A stretch of DNA of 64,000 nt from Torreya grandis (GCA_037957365.1 JARHVA010001427.1:1512001-1576000); one strand, 5' to 3'. Positions 1 to 12,804 are shown, numbered from the stretch's first letter. Notes: generated from the letters alone by a model not told the origin. Translations and numbers: made by a program.

Positions 1-2597
1 TAAACACTAATCCTCTATAATCCCCTTTAGTTCAAACCTATAGTTCTATTGCATCAGCCATCATGAATAAGGGCTTGTACTGTGTATAAGGGATTGAGTG
101 CCCCCAAAGGAGATAGCCTACTTCCCATTCATGTGTATTTTTTAAAAAAATTAAATAAACTATACAAGAGAGATTACTAAAATAGATATGGTTATAAAAA
201 TGAGTTCTCACCTTGTTAAGGGCTCCACCAAGTCTCTTAAGAACTCAGACTAAAGGCAAGCTCTAATGGTGAAGGAAAGTTTGAGACAAGTATGAAATAA
301 TTCAAGATAATATAAATATGGATGGATTTAAGAGAAAAATAAATGATATGATAATCAAGTATGTAACCTCCATAAATTTCCAAAGGTGTAAATTTGCAAT
401 GAATGCCTATTTGAGAAGGGGACCTCATACACAACCAACCTTGAAGCCTATTGTAATAGAGGAATGAAGAAGAGAAGCCATAACATGATGACCAAAACAA
501 GGCTCAATAACATGTGATATTGAGTGAAATATAACCAATCACTCAAAATTCATGCTCCAATTAGGATATTAATTCTTAGAGGGAGGACAAGTTCAAGAAT
601 TAGATAGCAAGTGTGATGACAATGTATAATAGGGACTGTGTATAGAATTCCAAAGGCATCTACAATATATAAAATATAATTTAAATCATGTAACATGGTG
701 TTATAATGGTAATGAAATGTCTTAAAAAGCCTTAATTCAACCTTCCCCACTTTCATGATAGGCCTACAAACTTGCAACCAACCTTTTATATCTATATGAC
801 CACTCAATCACCTTTTTGCAAAATTTAAGGTCTATTTGGAGAATTTAAGGTATTTTAAGATTTTAATGTTTCATGTTTGGATTTTATATGATGTTTTTAG
901 CCTTAAAAACTCCATATTAGTTCAATAATAGGTTTGAGGTTCTCTAATATGCATTTATATTATTCATATAAGGATTCTTGTTACCATTTCTTATCGTTTC
1001 CATACCATTATCTTTTCACCTCATCGTCACTATTTTATATTATTTTTTCCCCTATTTTCATGTTCTCAACATCCCCTTGTTACTCCCTCTCCACCTATCT
1101 CTACCCACCCATTCTCAATTTTAGGTCTAGGTCATGATAGTGAATCCTTATACTCCCTTAAAACCCATAAAAGGAATGAATCCATGGTGTGTTCAGCCAC
1201 CTGGGCATAGACCTACCCAAGGAGATCTCATAAGTGCCTACAACCAACCATTGGGCCATTATATCAAGGCACTTAAAAGATAGTAAAAGACCATTCAAGG
1301 GGATGAGAGGTTGATGAGGATATCAATACATAAGCATCCTAAAGGATAAAGAGTGAAGAAAGATCATCATGTAGAAATTTGAAATGGTTTCAAGTCACCT
1401 TGACCATCACAAACATCTTAGGCACTTATAGCCAACCTTTGACATGCTACAGTAGAGCTTCAAAAGGGCATTCCATAAGTGACAAAAGAACCTTTTAGGG
1501 ATAAATTAGAGAGACAAGAGGAATGTCATGAATTATATTCAATGAACCAATATTAGATGATCATCATAAGTATTCAAAAGTAACTTATACCTATAGAGAT
1601 GCACCTGGACTACTATTATTCTTCACAATGTAGTCTTCACTCCTTAGTGATTGAGCAAGTGGAGAAACAATCAAGATTTGGTCCTTGGATTGAGATGATC
1701 ACTTCATGGTGTTGTGGGATGTCTCTTAAGGATTTCAATTGGTATTTAGTGATCAAGATCCCTAGCACATTTAAGTGTAATACATTGACTCTTTTGAGAA
1801 GGCCTAGAATGCAAGATGAGATTCTACAATAGAACATATAGGCCTACAATGACTATGCTAAAGAGCAATAAAGCTAGGATGCTAGTCATGAAAGTCACTC
1901 TCTTGATGAATATTATAACATTAGTAAGATCACAAAGATATATTAAAGGAATCCATTCCATAAAAGAATTTTGAGACACTAACATCAATATGGTCCATCA
2001 CCCCTCAGTTAGGAAACCAAGAATGAACATATACAAGTTGCCCCATAAGGGAGATTTGGCAATACAATTAAATAATTATTTCAAAAGGAAAGTTGATCCA
2101 TTTAAGGAAAATATAATGGTATGAATGCATAATTGTTATCCCTTTGTGAATATTGATCACAATCACATGGAATGAGGTATGAACATCACTGGAATCCCAA
2201 TACCCATCAAGACACAGACAAGAAAAGGATACATAGGGTTTCAAGCAAGATTTTGTCAATTAGCTTTAAGATAGAATTAATGTGTATATGGAGAAACAAA
2301 AAGATTAATAGAAAAAATTTGGGATAAAGGTGAGAAGATATAAAAGAGACTAAGGATATTCCCAAATACCATTCCATGAAGGATACTCTCAAGGAATCAG
2401 TAGAAGGCATGCTTGCAAACCCCTAGGTTAGATTAGGCCATTGACCCCCAAACCCTACATGAAACAAGATATGTAAGAGAGGTAATGTTGGAGATTGGGT
2501 CATATGTATCTATTTTTTAGTCAATTTTTCATTATTTTATAATTTATTAGTCATTGGTTATAGTTATTGGTAAGTGGTTCTATCTATTGGGAGGTGG
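1..2597. other. Unassigned AT-rich intergenic DNA
   Basis: No gene, RNA or element end could be supported here. Open frames are short, overlap on both strands and show no recognisable domain. The text looks like old repeat DNA with many transitions. A loosely repeated phrase around CCAACC and GGCACTTA occurs near 1230-1265 and 1415-1435, which could be a relic of a diverged repeat. Confidence 0.5.
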
Positions 2598-2682
2598 TTC
2601 TCTATAGTGGTTGAGCCCTCAATAAACAAATGCCTACATAGCAGTTCTAATGCTATGCCTTGAACCGCTCGGCCATACTTCC
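2598..2682 (-). pseudogene. Decayed plastid-type tRNA-Ser (GGA) copy
   Basis: Read on the minus strand, this 85-base stretch follows the plastid trnS-GGA gene closely. The 5' part has the D-arm/A-box TGGCCGAGCGG, then AAGGC, a full anticodon stem (TAGCA pairing with TGCTA) and the start of the long variable arm (TTTGTTTA). The anticodon loop reads TTAGAAC where TTGGAAC is expected, so the anticodon is AGA through one G-to-A change. The 3' half has lost the standard GGTTCGAAT T-loop and the acceptor stem does not close, so it should not give a working tRNA. The likely origin is plastid DNA transferred to the nucleus, followed by decay. The neighbouring bases do not look like plastid rps4 or ycf3, so only a tRNA-sized piece is visible. 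A degraded nuclear tRNA-Ser is the alternative. Confidence 0.8.
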
Positions 2683-2938
2683 TATAGAACTTTAATATGA
2701 ACATAATGATGAATTTAAGAACATTAAAATATCATAATGATCTCATAAATTCCTATAGATGGTGTTGAGGGTTACACTCAAGTTTCCATGCTCAGTCATA
2801 CAATTTTGTAGGGAATATGAGGCAAGTTTGGACCAAAATGGTCATTTGAGGGCCTTAAGGAAATAATAAAGCCTTAAAAATTTAAATAAAGTGTTATAAT
2901 TAGTAATAAAAGGGACCCATTCCATTATCTTTGTCAAA

Positions 2939-2964
2939 AAAATAGTGGGTATACCCACTATTTT
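2939..2964. repeat. Perfect 26-bp palindrome
   Basis: The arm AAAATAGTGGGTA is followed at once by its exact reverse complement, with no spacer. It is flanked by more A and T. No promoter, terminator or gene is visible beside it, so no function is assigned. Confidence 0.9.
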
Positions 2965-4205
2965 ATCTCAAACCAAACAGTGTCAAGACAAACAGTATGG
3001 GACTAGACAAATAGAGTCATGCTTGAAAGAGTTTGTAGGCTTATTAAATATCATAAATAGTCCTATAACCATGATAAATAATATTAAAGATCCATAAAAT
3101 ATCTTTTAATGGTGTAACATGATAAAATAAAGTCAAATGCCATTAGGAACCTAGTCATACAGACCTACCTCTAGGCCCAAATGCCATACCAAGGACCTCT
3201 CAAGATGCTACAACAAATTGTGTAATAAATTATATAAGTATGTGATGGTATGAAAATATATAATAAGTAATAAAAATTTGGGCAATAAATTATAGTGGCT
3301 CAGATCACCCATAAAGTTTCTAAGAAGACAAATACACACAATCAGGCTTATTAGGCCTAGACTAGGCCTATTTGCTCAGAGGGGCCTAATCTCTTTCCTA
3401 ACACCAAGTATACCTTCTGATGCATTGGATAATTTTTATATGGAGATATGAAGTTTTTTTAAACCTTTGATTTGTATAAAACACCTCTAGGTTGGGGAAA
3501 TTTGGCCTCAAACACTCTAGACCTATCCAAAATGCAAAAACTAGCCCAAGAGGCCATTTTATTTCACTTGGAACTATACAGACATATAGCATGGGAGGCC
3601 AAGGAGATCATAATAGTTAGGTGGGTCCTAAATCTCTAATTTTTTTAATTTTATCAAAGGTTGGATGTCTCATTTTTATGGACTATCCTTAACACCTCAA
3701 ACTAGCTAAAACACTCCCAAACCCTCAATTTTGACCCAATGGAGGAGATTCAATTATAAAATATTCTATAAGGGTTATTTTGGCCTAAATTATATTTTAA
3801 TCATGTCTAGGGCCCCTCTATCATCCTTCCCCACCAGTTGGTTCATATAATTACTATACAAAATAGTGTTTTTTGTGAAATTTTATGTGTTTTGTAAGGT
3901 TTTATGCATGGTGGGAAGATGATAATCATTAGGGATGAAAGCTTGGAACCATTTCCACCTCCTTAAATCATAATTTTAACATAAATTCACCTATAGATGC
4001 TCCTACCAACCTATGCAAAACTACTAATCCACCAATACATGAAGAGACATGAACTAGTCATCTTATTGAAGTGGATTTCAAGCTTCTAGTGCCTTTCCAA
4101 GCTTATTTCATGGTTGGAGGTATTTTTGAGACATGAACCATGTTATAAATAGTTTTATAATCTTTTTTTCAAGTCTCTAATGGCTAGAAAGTTTCAACAC
4201 TTAGG

Positions 4206-4230
4206 TAATTAGGCCTAGTAGGCCTAATTA
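4206..4230. repeat. 25-bp palindrome built on TAGGCCTA
   Basis: Twelve-base arms (TAATTAGGCCTA and its complement) meet around a single G. A similar paired TAGGCCTA arrangement lies near 3353-3371. It could form a cruciform or hairpin; no role is evident. Confidence 0.85.
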
Positions 4231-5395
4231 GCCTAATTGGTCATCAAAAAGGTCATGTTGGCATTGAAAGGCCAATAAAATGAGTAAATGTAGGGGTGTT
4301 ATATTGGTAAATAATATTTCAAGGGACTTTAATTTTCATTTCATATCTGTATTAGGGGAATGGGATAGTTTCCTTCACTTTGTCAACTTGCTCTAAAAGA
4401 GTGTGGGTTGTTATATGACTATGTTGGCCTAATCAATCTTGTAACTACTATAGGAGAGCATGAGGGGATATTTTTTACATGATCAAGCCTTTTAAAAGTG
4501 TAACTAAGGTTAAATCATCCTCCCTTACCTATTTTCCAATGCCAAAATCCCATTCAAGTAGTAATTAATGAGATCTAATGCATGGAAGAGCTAGAAAGAG
4601 GATTATGTGATTTTTGTAACTACTTTTTTAAGTGGAATTAGTCAATTAGACCCCTTCTCCATCTGTACACATCGTTATCCCATTATATATCATCATATTA
4701 TTCTATATATTTAGGATTTTTTCCTTAGTTTACATCACTCAGTTGGGTGTATCAAAGCTCTGCCAAAATCACTTTGTAAACTTTGTTGAAGCCATATAAG
4801 GCAAGTTTAAATTCTAAGTGAATGTTAAGAGTATCTCATTAAAGTTTGATATTCATATTATATGTTTCCTTTCATCATATGCATGTCCTTCGTATAACTT
4901 ATTTCAGTTTTTCTAGTTTCTTATAGGTTGTGTGAAGCGTTTTTTAATGAGATTTCCCTTAAAGTGTCAAGGAACCTCTAGTGTTTTGCATAAACCTTAT
5001 CCTTTCTATCCTTCAAGTTGTAGGTTTATATCCAACATTCATACCAAATACTCATGTTTGAAACATTTTTAAAAGATCTGATCAACCTGAATTCCCATTG
5101 GATTCATTAGTAGTCATGAAAGTGTTTAAGCTGAGAGTGGATTGTTGAACAATTTGTTGCATCACCACATAGGTTAGATTCTAGTTTGGTTTTCTTTTTT
5201 CTCTCTTTTCCTTGTGAGATATTTTATATCTTAAGAAGGAACTATATTTTCATATCATGGGAGTTATCCCCTTTAATTCTAGAGGTTTGACCTATAAATA
5301 GATAACCCATAATCTTAGGTCAATCTAATGTTGGACTAGATTTGAGTAGGGGAACTGAATAATCCTTTTCTTAGTTAGGGTGTAACCTAAAACTC

Positions 5396-6600
5396 CAACA
5401 CCTATTTCCTAATCCCTAATCCTTAAATTTCCTAATCCCTAAACTCTAAACCATAAATATAAACACTTTAAACATTGAACCAATCATTTTAACCCAAATT
5501 AACATCATTTAGACTAAGAATTAATTTCACATGGCTCATTTTGGCCTAAAACACATGACTTATTGCCCTCAATTTGCATGATGACATGGGGTATAATGAC
5601 AACCCAAAAACACATTCTATATCACAAATGGGTCCAATTGATTCATATTGTCCTTAATTATCTTTATGATTGACATTTTGTACCCTAAACTATATATACA
5701 TTAAAATATAAGCCATAAACCATAAACCCTAAACACTATACCCTAAATTGTAAACCATAATATTTCCCTATTTACTAATCGATTTAGTCCTAATTAACAT
5801 CCTCTATACTAAGAATTAGGTTCACATGGAAAAGAGTGATTAGACATTATATACAGATCCTTGCACATGAACCCTATACCTTAATCCCTAAAACATAAAT
5901 TGTAAGCCCTATGCCCAAATTCCCTTTACATGTTGAAAATATACATGCCTTATGATATAATTGATTTTATCATGAGATGTCATAAAATGCATTTTTTAAA
6001 CTAATGTCCAAAACTTAGCCTTTGGAGAACTAATCTAGCAGTCTATATTAAGTAAATTACGGCTATTTTTATCCCCTTTAACCTAATTTCATGACTATAA
6101 AATGTGATTTCAGGATTAATCAGCTCCAATTTTCCCCAATCACCATCACGATTGTACCATATATACCTTAAAACTTATACCCCAAGCCCTAATCCTTAAA
6201 TTTCATAATCCATAAACTCTAAACCATAAATATAAACTATTTAAACCTTGAACCAATCATTTTATCCCAAATTAACATCATTTAGACTAAGAATTATCTT
6301 TGCAATTGACCCTATGTACCCTAAACCTAAGACCTAAACACTATACCCTAAATTATAAACCAAAAAATTTCCCTATTTACTGATTGAGTTAGTCCCAATT
6401 AACATCATTTTTAATAAAAATTAGGTTCACATATGGCATAGAGTGATTAAACCTTATATATGCCTTTAAACCTAAATTCTACATGCCCTAATCCCTAATC
6501 CCTAAACAATAAAACATAAATTATAATCCCTAATCTATAATCCTTAATTCCTAAACCTTATGCAATAATTCCTTATCCCTAATCCATAATCTATATTAAT
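5396..6600. repeat. Degenerate telomere-like (CCCTAAA) higher-order repeat
   Basis: Words of the plant telomere type (CCCTAAA, CCCTAAT, CCATAAA) are scattered densely through the block but are never in a clean array. They are embedded in a longer repeated frame. The segment at about 5408-5527 returns at about 6190-6297, including ATTAACATCATTTAGACTAA; the segment at 5727-5840 returns at about 6332-6450, including CCCTAAATT, TTTCCCTATTTACT and TTAGGTTCACAT. The likely reading is an interstitial satellite that began from telomere-like sequence and was then amplified as larger units. It is not a real chromosome end because other sequence continues on both sides. Confidence 0.75.
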
Positions 6601-6830
6601 TATAATGTGATCATGTTATTAAATAATAGAGTTGCATTATTCTTAATATAGACAACACTTGGATTTCAATGTCAATTTTAAACCCCAACTGACTATGAAG
6701 AATAATGTTATAAAATTATTACATAATGCGATCATTTTATTATTAATATACACTTATTAATATGTATTTTGAAGCATAACCTAGTATAAAAAATAATGTG
6801 ATCATGTTATTATTATTATTATAGACTAAA
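6601..6830. repeat. Two diverged units carrying TGATCATGTTATT boxes
   Basis: AATGTGATCATGTTATT occurs at about 6604-6620 and again at about 6797-6813, with a weaker AATGCGATCATTTTATT at about 6726-6742. Each full copy is followed by TATAGAC and a TTTTAAACC/TTTTTAACC phrase, so the unit is about 190 bp. The same core word is clustered again near 44.6-44.8 kb. Confidence 0.6.
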
Positions 6831-6897
6831 GTCACTTTTCAACGTCTATTTTTAACCTGAATTGAGAATTTTATCCCCATAAACATTCTCTATGTAT

Positions 6898-9800
6898 TTT
6901 TTGAGAGTTTTTAATGATGTCATGATGATGTAATAGAAGTGTCAAAGTGAGTGGGTGAAGTGCCCTGATAGTCTAAGTGATAATGATGAAGTGTGCAATG
7001 TGCTTATCTTAGTATGCTTGAAGGATGTTTGGTTGATCTTCAATTTTAGCATGGTTTGAGATTATTAGGGATGATTCTAAAGCATTAAACATGTGAAAGG
7101 GGTAAAATAAGTGGTTAATGATGATTGGAGTGCTTGTGTGAATGATTTAATTCACTTGGTTCATCATTGTTATCATCTAGACATTTTGGGTCCAATTATA
7201 GAAAATTTGAGTAGGTAGTTTGCTAACATCACCATAGCCACGTGTGGATGAGTCAGGGGGATTTGCTCATATGGTTTTTATAAAATTAGTCCCTAATTTA
7301 TATATGAAAATTATAAATTCTATATATTAACCATGACAAAATATATGCAATTTCAAATTTGGACTCTCAAGTAGTTTGACAGTGTTTTCCCATACTTAGC
7401 CAAATTTGCAATGTGGTAAGAAATGTTGAGTAGGCATTTTGATGGTGGCATATATTACATATATGGATGTTTCAAGATAATTTTATCATATGGGTTTATT
7501 AATTTTTTTTCCTAGTTTATTTTCACTAAATTTTAGTTGAAGTACCAAAGCATGACAAAAAATATGCATGTCCAAAATTGGCCTCCTAAAAAAAATTTAA
7601 CATGGTTTTGTGGCAAAAAGATTTGAATGAGCATTTTTATGTCATTATATCTCATATGTATGATGGTTATAGGATAATATTGACACATGGTTAGATTATC
7701 CTATGTTATTATACCATATGTTCCAAATTTTAGAACATGCACTTGAGCGAAGCAAAAGATATGGAGGTGCAAAGTTGACCTTCTAGGCATATTTCAATGG
7801 TTCCCATACTTAGCCACATCTGCACATATCTAAATTTTCAAGACCAAATGGATATCAAAAAATGCACAAGATTTCATACATAAATATCTATGGTTTGTAC
7901 TAATTCAAATAGGTCAAACTTTTTAATGCTTAAATTGGGTAAAGATTGAGCTCCTTATAAAAGAATCGATGAAGCATGTTTATTCCAAGATGTCAGGATG
8001 CTACAATATAAGGAAAAGTGTTCAAGGTTTAATGATAATAAAAGGTAAATTACAAGGATATAATATTAATATATTATTCATATATATTGATCAAATGGTG
8101 TGTGTTTCATAATAAATACCTAGATTATCCACAGAGATTGATAATGCACATTGAGTTAATATTGCAAGATTACACGAGATGAGGTCAATTGTTAGATTTT
8201 AACATTTCAGAATTGACACACTATAAATTAAAGATCAAACAATATTAATTGTACATGTTTTATCTAAATTACTAAGTACACAAGATGTGATCATGGTGTT
8301 CAAATTTTAACTGTGACCGTTTGACTTTGAATTTAACAAAAGAATGACCAATGTCTAGTTTTTGAGCCATATCTTTTGATCTAGGATGAATTTACTCATG
8401 GTGTAAAAAGATAAATTATAGAGTAATCCAAGGAAAATATATATTTTAATATCTTAAAGTGTTTATATTCATAATTATAAAGTTTCAAAGTTGATTATGT
8501 ATTCATGTATAGTCTACAAGTAACCTAAGATGATTGTTTGAGCTTGTTTTGATATTATTTTGATATCTCTTGATGAATTAACTATTTTGGAGTTTTTTAT
8601 ACTCAATAAATATCATCTATGTGCATTATTAAGGTTTTAAAAATCATATATAGTATGAAAAAAAAATTATAAGTCAACTATGTATTCATTCATAGTGACT
8701 GTATGCATAGAATGTCGTTCAAGTAATTTGTGTTTAAGAGGATGGGTAAGGTGATGGTTGTTGGAACTTAAGGGGGACATAAATATCATATGGAATGTTT
8801 CCAAGTATTTTTAATTGGTCATGTATTATTATTTTTTATTAATGTTAAATGGGTGAATAGGTCTCCATGAGACCTATAAGAGCTACAAGGGCCTATTTGA
8901 AAGGTGTAGCTACTTAAGGGTGACCCATAGATGTTATGGTAGACCTATGAAGATTATATTGAGTTGTGTCTTTATGTGATATATTCCTTAATTTTTAAGT
9001 CAAACCTAATGGCTAACCAAGATGTTGATAATCATGATAGCTCTATAAATGGTGAAACCAAATGTGTTGATTTCTATACTTGTGAAAGATTTTTTGTGTA
9101 AGCATTATGGGAATGTGAATGTGGAACCAAGTGAAGGAGAGAAAATTTGAAAGATAAGGTAAAAGTTATTTAGTATCATCAGGTAGATTTAGGATTAGTC
9201 TTGCTTGTCTAATCAAGTTGGTGCAGGTGGATCACATAGGTTGTTGGACCTAATAAGCCTAGAAGAGGTAGAATGAGTGAGTATTCTCAAGAGGTTGTTT
9301 GAGAGAGTGTGTATGGTGAGAAAAGGAAAGGTGAAGGATATGTGTTCCCATTGGATGGGTTGAAGTGGAAAGAAGGTTTATGATGGTGTGTATGAATTTT
9401 AGGTCACATTTTTGAGGTCATAATAGTGCTCTTGTAGATTTGAATATTGAGTGTGAATGAAGGTGAAGGGTGATAAGTAGAGGTACATCATTAGGTGTTG
9501 TAGACATCAGTCCAAAGGTGGATGTTCTTAGGAATTATTGTGTCAGCTCAAGATCTAGAGGGTTGCATCCTCCTTACAATGTGAATCTTGTTAAAGTTTT
9601 GGTTGTTGTGGTAATGTAGCTAGACAGGTGTAGAAGCTCCTTATGGGAATGTAATCTCACTAAAATAAGGGATAATAGTTCCTTGATTAGTTATAGTTGG
9701 TCTGAATTAGATCTTGTCATTATAGGTTTATATTCCATCTTGTAGGGTTCAATGGGTTTTATCCCGTAAGAGCATTTCCCATGTAGATGTTGTGTTGATG

Positions 9801-9946
9801 TGATGTATGATCTTGTTAATGCTTTAGATATATGTGCTTTCATGTTTATGTTGATAAATGAATTTGATGAATGATGGAATGATTTTGAAATCAAATGTGC
9901 ATTGTTGTATACTGATTCACCCCCTTCTCAGTACCCACTTTCAACA
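6898..9946 (+). repeat. Left LTR of element A
   Basis: This 3.05-kb repeat matches 14199-17198 along its whole length by eye, for example GTATGCTTGAAGGATG at 7013 and 14304, and ACCCATAGATG at 8923 and 16185. It starts in a T-rich version of the usual TGTTGGAG and ends CAACA. The many single-base differences from the right copy indicate an old insertion. It also resembles the U5 end of element B on the opposite strand, including GGGTTTTATCCC and TTTCCCA beside ATGT. Confidence 0.9.
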
Positions 9947-9948
9947 AG

Positions 9949-9960
9949 TAGTATCAGAGC
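9949..9960 (+). other. Primer binding site of element A (tRNA-iMet type)
   Basis: TAGTATCAGAGC begins two bases after the LTR end. It differs by one base from TGGTATCAGAGC, the standard plant Copia site that pairs with the 3' end of initiator tRNA-Met. It fixes the LTR boundary and the strand. Confidence 0.9.
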
Positions 9961-10012
9961 AAGTTTTTTGGATGAAGCTTAATAGCTTGGAGGAGATCCT
10001 AAGTAGCACAAG

Positions 10013-11150
10013 ATGGCTAAACAATTGAAGAAATAAAATTTTAAATTGAGATCAATGGTTAAAAGTCTTGAAGAATAGATTAGTCATATCAAAGAGCAAG
10101 CATGAATAATAAAGAATGACTTGGTTAAATAAGTTAATATGGAGAAGGAGACTATCCAAGTTCTTAGAATTTAATTAGAGGTTACATTATTTAAGCATGA
10201 GAGCTAAAGGAGATGAATATGTCTAAATGAAGACTGATATATTTTCCTTGAAAGATGAGAATGAAAAAGTCATAATCAAGATTAGGAATCTTGAAACCAA
10301 ATAAAAAGAATCATAACAATTCAAAGAAGATGAAAAATAGATCAACAATCTCAAGGATCAGCTAGGGGAACTAATGCAAATCTAAAGACAAGAGAAGAAG
10401 AATGCAGTCATCTTAAGACTCAGTTAGAAGAAACAAATGTCAAAACTAGTTCAAAGCAAGGTGATATTGATGAGATGAAACTTGAGATAAATTTGTTAAA
10501 AAATGAGCATGAACAACTCAAACAAGTTGAATAAGTTATAATAAAAGCATGAAAAACTTGAGTATGTCAAGGGAAATGCAAGCTTTGAAAGCAATACAAG
10601 AAGGTCTATTAGATAACTAAATGTTTTTAGGTATGCTAGTTTATTCCATGGTCATTATTATAAATTTAATAAATATGGTCATAAAACTAAGGATTATAGA
10701 AGAAACTCAGTCAAGAATGAGTTATCATGGAGCCTTGGAAGACAATGTGATTGGTCTTGGAGAAATCATATCTCAGATTAGTCAACAGTTATGTTGAATG
10801 ATATTGTTTGCTATATTTGTAATAAATTAGGACATATTACAAAATTATGCAAGAATAGTTTGAATATGAACTCAAGTTTTGACAAGAAGAAAGATGCTCC
10901 TAAAATTCACTCAATGGTATTGAGACCAAAGACAATGAAGGATAATCATGATCAAGGTGGACTACCTACTATAGCAAAGAAGGAATCAGATATGAAGAAG
11001 ATATAGAATTTATCTTTTGTCAAGATAGAAAAGGAAGATCACAATCATCATCAAGAATAAGGTATGAATGATATTATTTTTTTCAAATGTCATAAAATTG
11101 GTCACATTTCTAGATACTGCAAGAACAAGATGAATGAGTTCTCAAAGTAA
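10013..11150 (+). pseudogene. Gag pseudogene of element A with three zinc-knuckle relics
   Basis: The likely start is the ATG at 10013 (MAKQLKK). Many stops and shifts break the frame. About 10386-10532 reads as a charged Glu/Lys-rich heptad stretch (for example HLKTQLEETN), a probable coiled coil. Three knuckles follow. The first (about 10644-10700) keeps GH but has Cys-to-Tyr and Cys-to-Phe changes. The second (10809-10850) is intact: CYICNKLGHITKLC, a C-x2-C-x4-H-x4-C motif. The third (11079-11120) keeps CHKIGHISRYC but has Phe in place of the first Cys. In such elements Gag forms the particle and the knuckles bind the RNA. The G-to-A type changes fit decay of methylated DNA. No pol frame follows. 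Confidence 0.8.
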
Positions 11151-12797
11151 AATAAGGTGTATGGAACTCCTGGTGTGCAAAGAAGAGGTCACATATGGGT
11201 TTGGAAACTTAAGACTATTATAAGAGATCAGATTAAGACCAAATATGGTTTGTTTTCCATGATAATCATGAAGGAGAGTTAAGAGTTTCTATTGATAGCA
11301 TTTATTGAGAAATATAAATAAAAGAATGAAGTCAAGGATTCAGTTAAGGTCAAGTAGGACTACAATTTAGATGAGACTATGGAGGTATGGGACTCTCTAG
11401 AGTTTTGGGACTTTTAGTATCTCTATGTTAAAGGGGCATCTCTATCTAGGCTTCAAAGAGATACTTGTCAGTCAGAGGAAGCTTGGTGTTTGTCAAATAT
11501 TGTTTGATGAGAAGGTATGAAAATAAGGTATGTTTATGCATTCTTTTTATATATCTATTTGTTGGAGAAAAGAAGCTTGTGAAGAATCTCAATGGTCATA
11601 TCTTGAGGAGTTAGCTTGTTGATAATGATTTAGATGCTTTGGTATAAAGGTTAGTTTCAAATTTCTATCTGCATATCAGTTTGTGGTAGATTTCAAGTGA
11701 TCCTTTAGGTAGAAGGCCTCTCTTCTAGACTTATGACCTAGATCTTGTTAATCATATTAAAGGCTTATTAAATATTTGTGTATGCCATGGAAGTTCATAG
11801 TGTTTTAAAGATGATGTGTCTCTATATAATTATTGACTATCATTGGATAGTATTTGAAGACTTTTTGAAGATGTGAAGTATGGAGTTACATGTAGCTTTA
11901 TAATTGGTCAAGTCCTAGGATTAGAGGACTGAGTACTTGAATCTAAGAAATAAGGTCCAAATCCATGGTATAGGAAGTCAAGGTTCCCTGTTGGGATAAA
12001 TAACCAGAAGCACACAATTGATTACTAAGCAACTTAATATGTGGAAATAAATCAGAATACACAAGTAACTAGAATTCAGAAATAACACATGATATGAGAG
12101 ACAATACACAACTTGTATTAAAACTCTTGTAGAAAAGAATACAATAAAGAAGATGCCACTTCTTCTCCACCACCTCTTTAGAGGCTTCCCACACCTCAAG
12201 TGAACAGTACTTCTCTCCTCAAAGCTCTCTCTCTTAGGTCCCAACACCCAACTCAAACATAGAGTTTGTGTTCACCTTATACCCGTGCTCCACGCACACC
12301 ACAAGTGCTCCACGCACTCCACAAGTACACAAACGTACTCCAAGTAGATCTCCCCTGAACCTACAATAACCTGCACCTCAATAGACCTTACTTATGGAAG
12401 GAACTCCCTTGCCTTCCTCTTTGCTCTATCTGAGTACACACCTATACTCCAAGTAGATCCTGCCTGATTTTGCTCCCTGTTGTGTTGTTGTCTTATCTGA
12501 TCTTGCACACTTGCAAATCAACCTAGTTCTGCACACCTGTGAACCTTGACCTTGCACACACATACACCTGCATATCAATGATCTTACTTACCATGTAGAT
12601 CTCCTATAGAAGCCATGCTCACCTGATGACTAAGATCATACACCCATGAAGAATCCTGCTGACTCTCCAAAACCAACATCCACCTTGGTACTGTGGCACT
12701 AGGAGGAACACACCATTGCTCACCTCACACATAGAAGGAGCTTATAATATTGCTCTCTTACTCTCTATCACAATTTTACAATACAACCATGAGTCTA

Positions 12798-12804
12798 TTA
12801 TATA
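12798..12804 (-). promoter_or_regulatory. Probable TATA box of the solo LTR
   Basis: On the minus strand TATATAA is followed downstream by a leader-like stretch rich in AGAGAG words. This is where the U3/R border of an LTR would sit. Function is inferred from position only. Confidence 0.5.

Larger units (their letters stand above)
2683..5395. other. Unassigned DNA rich in TAGGCCTA octamers
   Basis: No coding remnant was recognised. The stretch contains repeated AGGCCTA/TAGGCCTA words (near 3353-3371 and 4211-4228) and phrases such as CCCAATGGAGG (3730s) that faintly recall the long LTR of element B (19.9 kb, opposite strand). It may be a very old diverged LTR, but I could not define its ends. 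Confidence 0.35.

Noticed and set aside
5396..6600. A true telomere end
   Set aside because: The telomere-type words are degenerate, are part of longer units, and ordinary repeat DNA continues on both sides.
11978..12256. 92-codon minus-strand frame beginning next to the solo LTR end
   Set aside because: It runs across the LTR boundary and the target duplication, and its text is LTR R/U5-type sequence with no domain.
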